DNA from: Ptychodera flava | Taxonomy: Eukaryota; Hemichordata; Enteropneusta; Ptychoderidae | Direction: 5' to 3' | DNA length: 64,000 bases | NCBI RefSeq assembly: GCF_041260155.1 | Contig: NC_091933.1 | Coordinates: forward strand, 31,055,933 to 31,119,932 | Part shown: one piece after another, positions 1-12,060 of the stretch | Position numbering within the stretch: the first letter of the stretch is position 1 | Layout of the letters: each line of letters begins with the position of its first letter | The notes under the pieces: generated by a model | The model's input: only the letters and a program-made list of their open reading frames with translations | Told to the model about the DNA's origin: nothing | The model's database searches: none | Translations under genes and position numbers: made by a program

Positions 1-11
1 TCTAAGCTATA

Positions 12-1956
12 AGGGACTGGTCAGTTTCTTCGGCCTGGAATGGATTCATGGGGTCACTCTGTTTTTGAAATGCTAAATAATGTTGGGAGGGAAGTTCAGT
101 TCACAACACGGGCTCATACTTGGCAAAGCCTAAAATGCATCGCACTAGCTACGAAATTCAACATTCAGTTGCATTTTTGGCGAATGATTCGGGCGCGTGA
201 CTTTAATATATCATACAATGAGACAATGATATTGTATTGTGAAAGACATTTTGCATTTCCATATCGCTTGATTGATAATTTGCGTTTTCAATGAACATTC
301 AAGACTGCTAGGGCTTGAACAAAGTTGATAAAAGTGCTACGCATAGTTATGATAAAGTTATACAATAGTAATAAAGGCATTTGCGTCAGGTAATTTATTA
401 TTATTTGCGTATTTAGCGAGCTTTCCAAGTTTGGTTTAAAAAGTTGGCAGGACTTGACCAAAGGCAATTACACTTGCTATGTAAAGTGGTGATACAATGA
501 CAAAAGTCAAATAGGTTTAGTATTTTCATTTCAGCTACTTACATATTTGTGTACCTAATGATTTTCGAAATTAATCTACGGTGAACATTGTTCTTGATAT
601 TGATATTGATATTGATCATAAAGATATCAATGAAGTTTCAAACTTGTGGTAAACGTTCCAGTTTACAGACAACTGCAACATATACTGAAACATTAGCATT
701 CTCGGTTTATATCTGGTAATGAAACTGCGGTAGATCCTTTTGGTCAATTCCAGAAATTACAGGGGAATGCCAGTGTTGTTTTTTTGGGGGTTTTTTTGGC
801 GGGGGGGGGTAGCAATTTTTCGCACAAGCTTTTTCAAAAGGTCGTGAAATTTCACGCATGCCTTTGGAGAGAGTCACCAATTTTTGCACAGCTATTAGAA
901 GGCAAGATGAGGCCGATACAGTCTTCGTCCAAAATATCAAATCATTATACGTGGGAGATTATTGGGCAAACTGATTACAATCCCTTACAAAACAAGCTAT
1001 ATCTGCACATTTATATAGGTTTGATATTTTATGTAAATGTACTTTCCTTGAAGTGGGAGGTGAAAAATGCACCTATGTACAAGAAATTGTTTTGGTTTTT
1101 TTTTATTTCATCGAAAATGTTGATTACAATTATACATGGAAGTCTAGGAGAAAACTATGAATACATGTATTTTGTCCAAATGTACTTGAGTAGAATATGG
1201 TGGTTACAAGTGCATATGTGTACGAGAAATTTGATGTTGGAATTTCACTGAAAATATGGATCCACTGTACATGGCAGTCTATGACTAAACAATGAACATT
1301 TTTTCCAATATAAAACTAGCAATATCTGTACATTGGTAGACGTTTGATCACTGACATAAATGTACTTGATTTGAATAGGGTGGTTATAAGTGCATGTGTA
1401 TACCAGAAATTTGATTCGCTTCTCATGGTAGTCTATGGTGTCATCTTTAAACTTTTAAACACTATCCCTGACAAAACTTGCTATATCTATGCATTTATAT
1501 GTAAATTTTGTAAAATGTTGACTTTTAGGCTGTAATAAGTTTATTGACAAACAATAATAGTGCCCTCTGTACAATTGCAAGCCAAAATATAAATAAAGGT
1601 CAACAGTACAGCTGTTGTCACTTTTAATTTTGAATAGTCAATTGTACTTCAAGTAGTTGATAGAATTATTTATCGCGAAATGTGATCTTTTTCACCGAAT
1701 TTGATGAAATCTTGCATGAAAGTGATTATTTGTAAAGGTAAAAAACTATTCACTTAACGTTCAAAGGTCAAATGAGAAATTATATGTCAGTTAAGATATA
1801 ACTGATATGACGCAGATTAAGGTCACTGATTTTTGTATATGAAAATTGGGGAGGGTCACTAAGTCTTGTTTTCTCGCAAACACTCTTCACTATTTTTCGC
1901 ATATAGTGTCTTTAAAAAAACACCGCCCCGCCCCTCGTAATTTCTGTCCAGTCCCT
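12..1956. mobile_element. Long TIR-bounded non-autonomous element
   Basis: The ends are inverted: AGGGACTGGTCAG begins at 12, and the complement of AGGGACTGGACAG ends at 1956. Both ends touch TA. The first 150 bp or so match the reverse complement of the right end of the MITE at 57641-57974, including the stretch around GTTTTTGAAATGCT. Recognisable homology to the upstream DNA of copy B resumes only after this element, at about 2020, which fits insertion 5' of copy A. The interior has degenerate direct repeats near 1035, 1181 and 1361 (TGTACTT...GAAATTT, period about 146-180) and a GATATT microsatellite near 596-615. No transposase reading frame was recognised. The target duplication (TA or longer) is not resolved. 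Confidence 0.5.
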
Positions 1957-2163
1957 TACTGCCACTGTATCACCCGGTAACAAAGAAGAAGCAGTTATAG
2001 TTTCTAGTTTGTACACGGTTGAAATTATCACCCAGTAAGGCTGACAAAACAGCTACCACTTCGTTGCCATACTTCGGGAATTACCCCTCTGACAGGGCTA
2101 AAATAACGCACAGTCCCGTTCCAGAGTGTCCGGTTCACATGCTTGGTCCACATCGGAACTACC

Positions 2164-2307
2164 ATGGATGTTGATGAAGCAATGGTAAAGGCAGCGTTCG
2201 GACAAGAAGACAAATCTGTCAAAGCCTCCACAAACAGCTCGGCTGAAGAAACCCTGTTCGCTCTGGTTGAGAACGGATCTGTATTTGACGTGAAACGGTT
2301 TCTTGAA
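2164..2307 (+). pseudogene. TRPC-like copy A, exon 1
   Basis: Start exon of 48 codons ending at phase 0 (GAA, then donor GTAGGT). I chose the ATG inside MDVDEAM because it is conserved in all three copies and has ACC before ATGG; the upstream ATG at 2143 in this frame is not shared. It encodes a half ankyrin unit (ETLFALVENGSVFDVKRFLE), equivalent to the first ankyrin helix pair of TRPC proteins. Open, no disruption. Confidence 0.75.
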
Positions 2308-2722
2308 GTAGGTACACCGATATCTTTGTAATGCTTTTCATAGCGTTCTGCAATTCTGGCATTGCGGCTCGACCGTCAAGTCATGATTTCAAAAACGGTC
2401 TAACAAAATCAATCTATTTTAATGAGTAAACAAACAAATATAACTTCATCCTAGTCACAGAGAAGAGTGAAAATGAACTGACGACTTAACTAGTTATTTT
2501 TGGATAATCGTAGACAGATAACAATACTGTGCGGACTGTATAATAATTTCATACATCCGATTATCAAGCTACAGAGACACGTTTCCATACCGTGGTATAT
2601 TAAAATCACATTGATTGTAATTGCTGAAATGCTGAAAATCTCTGCATGTGACAATAAACACTTGAGTGTGTTATCTGTTCCGTCGTTGTGTAGTTCGTAT
2701 ATTTTTTCATCTCTCCAAACAG

Positions 2723-2876
2723 AGAAATCAAGGTGTGTATTTGGACGCCATTGTAATGAGGCAGCCTTTTTCGTGTTCGGCACTCCAACTAGCTGCGAGG
2801 CAAGATAATTTCTGTATGATTAAAACGCTACTCGATGGCGGTGCAACGGTGTTGAATAAACCGGACTGTGAATTGG
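2723..2876 (+). pseudogene. TRPC-like copy A, exon 2 (ankyrin)
   Basis: A 154-bp exon after acceptor AAACAG, ending with one base of a split codon before GTAAGT. It carries a textbook ankyrin repeat, SALQLAARQDNFCMIKTLLD, followed by GGATVLNKPDCE. Open. Confidence 0.8.
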
Positions 2877-3266
2877 GTAAGTGAAATAAAGATGACTTGA
2901 TGAGCGCGCAAAGGATGCTAACGCGTGGAAAGAGCTAGCGAACATTTCAATCGATTTTTTATTTTCAAAAGATGAATGATTACTGATACTTTTAACATGA
3001 CATGTCATTGTTTAGAAAATCGTGACCTTTCCAACTGTGTTGATAGAAACACTCGTGCTTTAATGTCAGAGATATCATGATCGACGAATAACATTCCTGA
3101 TAAATAGTGCACGTTCATAGGCTATCAATGGATAGAACCTCATTGTCAAGGGATATTTGCCCCCCTTTCCTGCGCCAAATTACGAAATCGTGTCATGAGA
3201 CATTATACTGCAGAATTTGTGTAATCACAGTTGGCATCATTAACACAATTCAGAGGAATCTCGCTA

Positions 3267-4383
3267 CAGTGGAATTTGATTGAGTGTCCGGTTTGCCTTG
3301 CAGAGCTCGACCAGTCTACATGTTGCTTATCATTAGAAAAGTAAACATTTGCAACAAATTCAGTCTTCGTCTTTGGTTGGTGTTAGATTAAAGCGCGCAG
3401 CAAACGTTTCCCATACACTGTCTCGTCACGATCACTGCAGTCGTTTCAGCATGTCACTCACAACAAACATAACACTGCAGTACATGCACATCACCAGTTT
3501 TCTTTAGGTGTTTACTTTTAAATTGGGAACTTTATGAAGAAACAAGTAAATTCTTTTTAAAAACTTTTCTTCTTCTCTCGATGTCAGCAATCACGGCAAC
3601 AGTTCCTTCAGCATGCAGTCTGTAGCATTGCCAGTGCAGTCTACTCTATCAACAAGTTTGACACCATACAACACTGAATATTGTCAACCAGAAAATGCTA
3701 AACTCTCCTGCATGAAACTTTAATCCCGCTTTACCTTTTATCTCCGCTAAATGAAACTTTCTCAATTGACACTTCTCTGAGCTACAAAATAGACTTGAAG
3801 ATTTTGCACATGCAAGTGCAATTCAAATCAACACGGTACATTTTGTGCCATTGAATAACACACCCAGTGTTTCTGAATAATTTACAATATTTTGGCACTT
3901 AATTTCCCGGGCAACATCATACACGGCAACGGGTTAGCATTGAGGGGACGGTGATATCTCTCCGCAGCCTTCAAAATATTCTTTACCCAGTGAAGAAATA
4001 CAATGTTCTACTATAATAAAACGCCCAGGGTCAGTCCGGTTGATGTTGAGGACTTTCCTCGAGATATAGATCCGACACTCGAAAAATATGCCAGTGAGTT
4101 TTGTCTGAGTTGTACCGAATCAAAGTACACAAACAGCTGAAAGAAAACTTTGATGATGTACTATAGCTATAGTGCGGTGTCAAGCTTGTTGTGCATGAGT
4201 GGCATGCTGAAACGACTGTAACGAGTGTAGACTAGACAGTGTATGGAAACGTTCGCCGCGCGCGCTATATAATCTAACATCAAAGACTCAATTTGTTGCA
4301 AATGTTTACTTTTCTAATGATTAGCAACATGTAGACTTGTCGAGCTATGCAAGGCAAAACGGACACTCGATCAAATTCCACTG
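3267..4383. mobile_element. Tc1/mariner-like element with long inverted arms
   Basis: Inserted in intron 2 of copy A. Ends are CAGTGGAATTTGATTGAG (start) and the inverted equivalent ending CAAATTCCACTG. The inverted homology runs about 230 bp inward on each side (left about 3267-3500, right about 4150-4383). TA flanks both ends (3265-3266, 4384-4385). Introns 2 of B and C show the empty site: CGCTAAATTC in B where A has CGCTA[element]TAAATTC. Ends beginning CAGT with a TA duplication are typical of the Tc1/mariner superfamily. No transposase is visible in the 650-bp centre. The right end lies 13 bp before exon 3. Confidence 0.85.
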
Positions 4384-4396
4384 TAAATTCTTTCAG

Positions 4397-4581
4397 AACA
4401 TCTCAGTCACCCCTGTCACTCAAAAGATTTGTCGGAGCACCTTGCGTTCATTGAGTCGTACAACGCCATCACAAGTCCCTCGTACATCGCCCTGACCAGT
4501 GATGATCCTCTATGCACTGCGTTCGAGCTTGTTGGAGAACTGAACGCACTGATTGACAAGTCTGATGAAGATCCATTTAAG
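4397..4581 (+). pseudogene. TRPC-like copy A, exon 3
   Basis: A 185-bp exon starting with two bases of the split codon and ending at phase 0 before GTGAGC. It encodes SHPCHSKDLSEHLAFIES then SPSYIALTSDDPLCTAFELV. The block matches the conserved TRPC stretch SPS.IAL.S.DP...AF.L of the TRP_2 region. Open. Its acceptor TTCTTTCAG is only 13 bp from the Tc1-like insertion, so the ancestral branch point may be displaced. Confidence 0.85.
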
Positions 4582-4934
4582 GTGAGCCAAACTAGAAAAT
4601 TATTGTTTCCAGGTCCAATTAAAGAAAACCGCATCTTCGTTAAACAAACAGTGATCTTCGTGCAGGTAAGAGATCCTCTCTAGAAACAGGAGACTTTATT
4701 ATGCCTGAAAAGACTTCCAAGTTTGGATCGGATAATGGTAAAAATATTCATAAGACAATGTGTAGAGTTGCCGCCATCATCATTGATTATACTTTCCCGG
4801 ACTGTAGATATGCATTTTGAAACATCTGGAATATTCCAGGAGACATTTTGGAATTGTGAAGGACAGAGGTTATTGAATGCATTTACGTGTACTTACACAC
4901 ATTTGGACACGTTTCCATAACATTGCTTTCCCAG

Positions 4935-5114
4935 AACGAGTATGAAAAGCTACGAGACAAGCTGGAAGACTTTTCGACAGCGCTGATGGGTAAGTGTACT
5001 TCTACAAACGAAGTGTTGACGCTTCTCCGAGGAAAGAATACCAACAATGACTACATCTCATCGGACTATCACTTCCCGACGCTGGATAAAGCAATAGAAA
5101 ATAATGCAAAATCG
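4935..5114 (+). pseudogene. TRPC-like copy A, exon 4
   Basis: A 60-codon exon, phase 0 on both sides, acceptor CCCAG and donor GTAAGG. It opens NEYEKLRDKLEDFSTALMGK and ends LDKAIENNAKS. In TRPC proteins this is the helical linker between the ankyrin domain and the pre-S1 segment (pattern ...FA..LL...RS..EV...L). Open; residues NNDYISS replace NKDYISS of copy B. Confidence 0.85.
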
Positions 5115-5877
5115 GTAAGGTGTTTATAACTGTTCAGACTTGATTTTATTCGACACTGGAAACTCCAGACTTTTTATTGAAATAGGAAGATAGCCATGAA
5201 AAAGGCATAAGATAGCCATGAAAGAGGCATAAGTATAGCAGATCAACAATTACATCTCAAGCAACTGTGTCTGAGTTCCCTTTGATTGATTGAAAAGCGC
5301 CCTCAGACATGCAGATAACAATGTCAAGAGCATTTGTACCCTCATTCATCAGGTGTAGCACGGGGGAACTATGGATGCGCAAAACCATTAAATGCTAGTC
5401 GAAAAATTATACTTTTTTTTAACGAGAAAAGGTAACTTGTACGGCATGAAATAAATTCATAAATTCATCATGATATTCAACCGTTTAGGAGGCTCTGTAC
5501 ATCTTTTTTCATAAATTTTGTATCATTTGAGAAGGTAGGGGACGTATAGCTGACGCACTGGAAACGCAGTTCCTTAGTTTCAGAGGCAACCCCCTTCAAT
5601 CCCCCTTGAAAACAAATCTAGAAAGCTATGTTGTTTATAATCTTTGGAGAATGCGAACTTGTTTTTCACGCACGCTGTGCAAAATCAACTAATATAAATA
5701 AACTGTACGTATAAAGTTTTTCAACGTTCAGAGTAGTCTGCTCTCTTCTCTCAGACTGCGAATCTTGTTTTGTTTTTGTTTTTTTCGGTTGTCGTAATGT
5801 GTGTCCGATTTTTTCCCCATGAACGTGGATTAGAACTGCGTCGGAGCCGTTAGTAACATTAAGTGGTCGTCGGAACT

Positions 5878-6621
5878 GCGCATGTGCAACTTTCTTGTTT
5901 ACAGACAATGTATTTCACGCACTATATATAGCTGCATCATGTCAAAATAGCTGCAACATAAGACTTGGTTCAAGTCGGTGAATTTCTAAAAATAAAATCA
6001 TTTGCAGTAGTTTCTCATGTGTCTCCCCCTTTTTTTCATACAAACCTATTTGGAATTTGGCAGCCCGGGCCAGGTTTTCCTAGCGATTTAACGCGTTCCA
6101 TTTGAGTCTGCGCAGTCGTGAGTTAGTTTCCGCCGGATTCACGATTCCGGGAGAAACTCCCCTGTATAGCGTTCACCCCACTCACGCGTTTCAAATTAAA
6201 ACAGAACACAAATCATCGCATTTACCCCACTCAAACACTCACAAATCACAGACTTGAACTAAGTCTACTGCAACATTTATATTTTACGATACACATTAAG
6301 ACCAACATGTTTTAACTTTCATCAATCGCCAACGTAGCTTGGATACAGTGTTAATATTGGTCATAGGGGTCCCTAGCGATCTTTGAGCGCCCTTCCGACG
6401 ACCACCGCCCTTTAAAGGGGTTCGTCGGAACTCTGCTCAGAGGTTGCCAGGGACCCCAACGACCGGTAAATACTGTATCTAGGGTACGTTTGCGATTGAT
6501 GAAAGCTAAAACATGTTTGTTAACAATGAATATCGTAAAATTTAAATGCCGCAGCAATGTTGACGTGATGCATCTAGATATCATGCATGAAATACATTGT
6601 TTGTAAACAAGAAAGTCGCGC
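5878..6621. repeat. Fold-back element in intron 4 of copy A
   Basis: A left arm beginning GCGCATGTGCAACTTTCTTG is the inverse of the right arm ending GTAAACAAGAAAGTCGCGC. The inner arms also pair: AACATGTTTTAACTTTCATC from 6304 against GATGAAAGCTAAAACATGTT, ending at 6517. The loop lies around 6385-6425. Between outer and inner left arms (about 5965-6265) sits extra sequence framed by GACTTGGTTCAAGTC and GACTTGAACTAAGTC, possibly a nested insertion. The element is missing at the same place in introns 4 of B and C. Target duplication not resolved. Confidence 0.65.
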
Positions 6622-6756
6622 ACGAATATAGTTTCCCGTGTCTCTACTGACATCCTTTGTCCTATGTTATGGTTTCATGGTCTAATGAATTTATTTCATA
6701 TTATTTTTTATTACGGCAGCTGAATCTTATCGAGATTTTGACGTGCTACGTTCCCC

Positions 6757-7015
6757 TTAAGGAAGTATGCGCCTCGAAATTGAAAGACTTAAACTTTTGC
6801 CAAAACTTCCTCAAGGAATCTTTCTACCATTCTCTTTCAAAATCAGGAATAAAAATCTAGAGAAACAAAGCACCCAAGATTTACCGATGTTTGAAATTCA
6901 AAATGACCACTATCCCTGTGTTAACTCTATTGAGAGAAATAAAATTTTTGCTTTTCGAAAGACTAAGGTGGTGAAAAGTTTGCTTACGCCAAGAGCTTTA
7001 CAATGAACTCCCATA
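6757..7015 (+). mobile_element. TTAA MITE family, copy 1 (3' truncated)
   Basis: Starts TTAAGGAAGTATGCGCCTCG and follows the family consensus (GACTTAAACTTTTGC, then AATTCAAAATG, then CCAAGAGCTTTA), but the inverted 3' terminus is not found. It lies in intron 4 of copy A at a site not occupied in B or C. Confidence 0.7.
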
Positions 7016-7572
7016 AGTGCAAGTGGTATCTATCCTTATGTTTTGCGTTTATAGTGTGTCAACTTTTACGATCGACGGTCCCTTAGTTACATTCGTTAGA
7101 AAGTTAAGACGTCATTTGCAGAATTAGTAGTCAAGTTGACAGAATCTCTACCAATAGAGAAGACACTGAAATCAGTTATGTGATTTCCACCATCTGTAAG
7201 AAGTATATGTCAGTCAATTAAGTGCTGCTCGTGTGGTTCTAGGACAGCCTGCCCCCTTGACGTTTATCCACCGATTATAATCCCAACCAATATTCCTAAT
7301 CCCAGCTGCTGATATGAGCTGCAATGTCCAGATCCCGAAACCCTCTCACAAATTGCAAACCTCAATAAGTTATCTTCGTGGTTGATTATGGAAGGTACTT
7401 CATAGCTTTGGAGAAACGTAAATAACAGCAACATTTTCGCTTTCCTTCCTTACCTATGACACTTACAAATAATTTACATAAGCCTTATACTCAAGCTCAC
7501 ATACGCGCCCACATGCTCATGTATACGGGGAAACACAATACGCTGGTCGTTTTTTTCTTATTTTTCTTACAG

Positions 7573-8326
7573 TTTACAGTGGATCCAAAGTGTCAGAAAG
7601 TTTTGCTGACGACAGGCCTTTCGTCCGTGCTTCCAAAATGGGCACGCAGCAACAACGAAGCCCTTTACTTCTCCTATGTGATGTGCTTGGTGGTAATTTG
7701 TGGTCTTCTCCAGCCCTTCCTGGCCATTCTGTGTATTTGGGTGCCCTGCGCTGAACTGAACGACAAGCTAAGAAATCCATGGGCTAGGTTTCTTTTAGCG
7801 TTCTTTGCCAACGTTCAGTTCAGCTTGATGTACATAGTTACAACGGTGTCATTGCTCTACCTTGCCATAACTAACTCGACAGTTACACCCCTTGCCTACT
7901 GCTATGCATCTTACATGCTGTTGTACGCCATCGGTTTCATCATCGCCGTATTAGTCGATATGAAACTTATCGGATGCAAGAGATACATGAGTTGCATTTG
8001 GAACATTGGGAACGTGGCCCTGTTGGCATATTTGGCGCGCAGACAATTCTCGTGTCCGTATACTACTACAGGTCTTATGACAATTCTGAAGAGGCTGCAC
8101 TGATCATAGTATTTTGCCGATTCATGGGGTCTATGGGTTGTATGTTGAACGCTTTTTGTATGTTTAATTACATACAAGTGACTTCACAACTTGGGCCCAT
8201 GTTGCTAAGTCTAAAGGGTGTTTTGCCAGATGCCTTGAGGTTTTTCTGTGTTTTTGGCGTAATGCAGTTCGGTTTCACCGGGGCACTGTACATACTCTAC
8301 TATTCAGGATTGGATGATTCAACCAG
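7573..8326 (+). pseudogene. TRPC-like copy A, exon 5 (S1-S5), frameshifted
   Basis: A 754-bp exon, one base shorter than in B. It begins FTVDPKCQKVLLTTGLSS, the counterpart of the TRPC segment that enters pre-S1. Hydrophobic segments match B up to NIGNVALLAY. A missing base in the T run at about 8031-8034 then shifts the frame, giving a stop at 8101-8103. The correct frame is open afterwards (GAQTILVSVYYYRSYDNSEE onward) to the donor GTAAGA. Confidence 0.85.
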
Positions 8327-8428
8327 GTAAGAATTTATGACGTCACATAGATCGATCAATATTGTGCTTGGTTACATGTTACGGGGAGTAAGTTTCAGAA
8401 AAAAGTTGAAAAAACCCGGATTATATAG

Positions 8429-8780
8429 TTAAGGAAGTAAGCCCCTCGAACTTGAAATACTTTACCCAAACTTTAACACTTAATGAAACTTGCAACTATT
8501 CTATCGGCAAAACAAGAATAAAAATCGGGGGTCACCATGGAAATTATGGTACTATTGAAACAATTTACCTAATATATTTACCGGGACATTTGAAAATGGT
8601 TGCTTTGTGTTATCTCTGAGGGGAAAAAACGTAATGATTATCTTTCATTTTCGCAAGACTGAGACTGCGAAAATTGTCCTTACTTCAGAAGTTTCAAAAT
8701 GAGCCCAAACAAGCAGTAGACCTAAGAAACTTGTAAAATTTTGGAGTTCGAAAATCTGTCCCGAAGGCGCACACTGTCCC
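8429..8780 (+). mobile_element. TTAA MITE family, copy 2 (shared insertion)
   Basis: Starts at TTAAGGAAGTAAGCCCCTCG and ends near CCGAAGGCGCACACTG. It is in intron 5, about 100 bp after exon 5, in the same flanking sequence as the copies at 19966 (B) and 32026 (C). The insertion therefore predates the gene triplication. Confidence 0.7.
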
Positions 8781-9497
8781 GGATGAGAGCCCCGAAGTGC
8801 AGTTCGGGTAACCGAGAATTTACCATGCTTGATTATCTGGCGTCCACTTTCAGTTTCATCTTCATCTCAAGAACCCCGGCACATTCTGCTATAAGTAACC
8901 AACAGATATAAACAGAGTATGCTTCCCCGTCAAAGAAAAAATTACAGGTCCTAATCTGCTAATAATATTAACAAACAAATCATGGGTCTTTCGCTCTTTT
9001 AATTTTTGTTTCGATCTTCGAGTGAGAGGGTAGCTCTGCTGAGAATTTTCAATTTCAAAAAGAGTCGAAACGACTGGTTTCGAGGTAAGGCCAACTCGCA
9101 AAATTTGATATTTGGAACTAGAAGTTTCTACATCAGATGCCTATTTTGAATGAGTGAAACAAGTAAAAGCCAAACTTTTCACGGTGGAGTTACGTGTAAC
9201 AGGTTAAATGGGAACAGCAGGTTTTAAAATACGAAGAAGCAAAACAGACCAACAGGGTAGTGTAAATTACAACCAAACACAAAAGACATAACAATAATTT
9301 GCAATTTGCTTTCTATAGAAAACGTATATTCTTTTGCTCACTATATTCATTGCTTTGGTAAAGGTTGTGCGCCATGTGTTATAGCGAGTATGTGAGTGCG
9401 AGTGATTCATGAACTCTACAGCGGGTGGAGGGGGTCGCAGTCAGAATAATTGTAACAGCTTTAGCTCGATCATTTAACCATTCTTTTTTAAAAGTGG
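8781..9497. other. Intron 5 of copy A, middle part
   Basis: No exon-like or coding signal. From about 9360 it is unlike intron 5 of B. It may include the upstream part of the SINE insertion that starts near 9500. Confidence 0.5.
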
Positions 9498-9590
9498 GGA
9501 TTTGGCCAAGCGGGTTTGACTGTGATGTCTTCGCTAGGTGACTGAGTGCCGTACGTTGTGAGTTCGAATCCGATCGAAAGTCTACTGATT
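9498..9590 (+). mobile_element. tRNA-derived SINE head
   Basis: An A box TGGCCAAGCGG (9503-9513) and a B box AGTTCGAATCC (9561-9571) stand 58 bp apart, as in tRNAs with a long variable arm. The cloverleaf does not close: the T stem and acceptor stem fail to pair, so this is a tRNA-like promoter of a SINE and not a tRNA gene. The same sequence (CTAGGTGA.TG.GTGCCGT.CGTTGTG) recurs at 36629-37150 with the same box spacing once a nested insertion is removed. It is absent from intron 5 of B and C. Confidence 0.7.
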
Positions 9591-10055
9591 TTCATAATTC
9601 AAACTGTGAATCATAGCCGTCAATTCTTGTACATTATTTTTATGATTCTTGCTGCAATAGTTTCCCTCTTCAAACCCGACAAACTAAATCATTCATCAAA
9701 AATATCCTGATTGTTTGAAATACTCTGCACGCAGTTTGTTCGGTGTTTCTAAGTATGTCATCGTACAATGCCACTTAAAAATCCATCTACTGAGATCCTG
9801 CTTACAGTCCTCGCTCACGATACGCTCTCACTTAAGTGCAGTATATTCACAATGCTGAATTCACAAAAAGTGTCCTAACTTCCGGCATTACATATGATTT
9901 GGCTTGACATATGATTTTGCTCTGCTCTGACTTTTTGGCTAAAAAACACACGTACGTAAAACATCATATTCTAACTGCCAGCAAATACAGTTTTTTTTTT
10001 CTCTCTAAACAACTGAAGGGTTTTAAGTGCTTCGCGTGTTTGTCTCTCGTTTCAG

Positions 10056-10335
10056 CTACTTTGACACCGCTTGGAGACTTGCTTGGGCTCTCTTGGCGTC
10101 CATGACATGGAAGTACTGCATAATTCCGCTCAACTAGGCTGTGCAGGCAGCAACACCGATCAATCATCCCATAATTCAACTCTTGGTGAAGATTGCCGAT
10201 TCATGTCACAGAAACTCACTCTACATTCAAAATTACTTGGCACTGTACATCTACATCGGATACTGCTTTGTCGTTATCCTGGTGTTCCTCAACATATTTA
10301 TCGCTATGATCGCCACAGCCTACTCCAGAATACAA
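10056..10335 (+). pseudogene. TRPC-like copy A, exon 6 (pore/S6), disrupted
   Basis: 280 bp against 283 in B. Deletions at about 10092 (T run), about 10196 (C run) and 10211-10221 shift the frame; TAG at 10135-10137 ends it. After the third deletion the frame returns and S6 is readable: IGYCFVVILVFLNIFIAMIA. Only one of the B sequons (NST) is retained in the loop. Donor GTGAGA. Confidence 0.85.
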
Positions 10336-11370
10336 GTGAGAATTCGCTTGTATTAATTTATGTGTTTATTTCGATTTTGTGTTTGTTTTATCGGGGATAG
10401 AGGCGTGATGCCTAGAAAAACTCCCAAAAACAATACACGAACAGTAAAATATGAGACATAAAATTGAAAGAATTAACAGGAAAAAGACTAGTTTTGCATA
10501 TGAAATGAACTAAAGTAAACACTCATTTACGTATTAAAGATTTTGAGGCTAAAGTAGAATGGGGAAACAAAAGCCAACTTTGTGTTTTTAGCACCCGGAA
10601 TCGAATTTAAATTCTACGTATCTAAAGATACCACAGGTAACATACCTGATCCATAAACGATGCTAGATTGCCAGAAATCTTTGCAGAAGCTGGTCCTGAA
10701 ACAGCTTAGAAAGATACAAGAATTTCTGCCCAAGCGAAAGAGAGAAAAAATAGAGAACTATCGAAATGTACAAATTACTAAAGAATGTGGGAAAATGTGC
10801 CATCATCTTTTTATATACCATGTCAAATGAATATGACGTGGTATAAGAAGGTCTGCAGGGAGCTATGTGTAGCCCTCTGAGATATCAGGAGGCTGCATAC
10901 AGCGCAGACTCAGTCGCCGGAAGTATTTTAGAAACATGAGTGAATGTTTCTAGGCACAGCAATAGTATCCACTCATCCGTTTTTGATTTTTTCCACATTT
11001 CCTTTCGCAGAGCCATTTATGACAACAGTTTCATTAAAAGTAAAACGAATAAAAAATAACTTTCTAAGGATACATATACTATACTCAACGGCAGAAATAT
11101 CCATAGAGCGATGTATTTAGTTCAGGTATTCTATGTTTGTTATAGCGGAGAGCTGTTTTGTCGTACTATGCATGCATAATTCCCTTAATCCTGCTAAGTC
11201 GTTTTAAAAAATAATGAAACAAAACAATGTAAAAAACACCTCTAATGTTTAATCTTCCTACCTCCGCCATCACCTAATATTAAACACTGCGATGTCTCTG
11301 TTGCGCACAACTTACCAGTCAACAAGGAAATCCTCAATGTAACGTCTGTCATGTGTTTATCTAAATACAG
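10336..11370. other. Intron 6 of copy A
   Basis: About 1 kb of AT-rich intron, alignable by eye to introns 6 of B and C (for example GTCTGCAGGGAGCTAT, shared with C). No coding or repeat signal recognised. Confidence 0.6.
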
Positions 11371-11529
11371 GATAACAGAGAGAAGGAGTATAAATTTGTT
11401 TGCATCTCCACTTCGATGTTGTACGCACGTCGACCGTTTTCCTTGCCGCCGCCTTTCAACACATTCGAACTGATTCGAAATGTACTGGTGAAGTTTGTTC
11501 GCAGACTCTGTTCAACCTCCCGTAACAAG
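11371..11529 (+). pseudogene. TRPC-like copy A, exon 7 (TRP boxes)
   Basis: 53 codons, phase 0 both sides, acceptor AATACAG and donor GTAATT. Encodes DNREKEYKFVC (position of TRP box 1, EWKFAR in classic TRPCs) and SLPPPFN (TRP box 2). Open. Confidence 0.85.
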
Positions 11530-11730
11530 GTAATTACATCATCAATGGAACTTTTTTATTTATTAGTTCTGGTTGATATATCTCGACTTTTCAATGCGAA
11601 ATAGAGTCACTGAACACCCTTGATGGTGTGCCAATGTATGTTTACAACGAAAACTTGTTTATTGTTTATGCATGCATTTGAGCGTGAAAATAAAGTGACT
11701 TTTAATTTCAATGTCATTTGATTTCAATAG

Positions 11731-11772
11731 ACAACACCGATCACAAAGGTGGAACCATGCAATTACGATCGG
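11731..11772 (+). pseudogene. TRPC-like copy A, exon 8
   Basis: A 14-codon micro-exon, TTPITKVEPCNYDR, between AATAG and GTATGT. Its last codon is CGG (Arg), where B and C have CAG (Gln). Confidence 0.75.
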
Positions 11773-12060
11773 GTATGTAATAAATTCTCAACTTATTTTA
11801 ACAGCAAGAATGTCTGTGATTTATTTAGTTGCCCTTTTTGTTTTCAGAGGATAAAATGACCCGTCTATACGTATAAATGGATGTGTTGTCAACGTAAGCT
11901 TGCAAATTACAAAAGGATTTCAGATGTTGTAGTTTAACATTTCTTACTACTGACTTCAAAGGTGTGTCTGGAAAACACATCTAGCCGACAATGTTGACGT
12001 ATTGGCTGTGTTCTGCTTTGTTATTCCTCTTATGTCGTTATCTGATGAAAATATATCCAA

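Noticed and set aside
784..1251. 155-codon frame near the left end
   Set aside because: Low-complexity, AT-rich, no domain, and inside a TIR-bounded repeat element with internal direct repeats.
9498..9590. tRNA gene (Leu/Ser type)
   Set aside because: A and B boxes are present, but acceptor and T stems do not pair, and the same sequence recurs elsewhere with an insertion; it is a SINE head.
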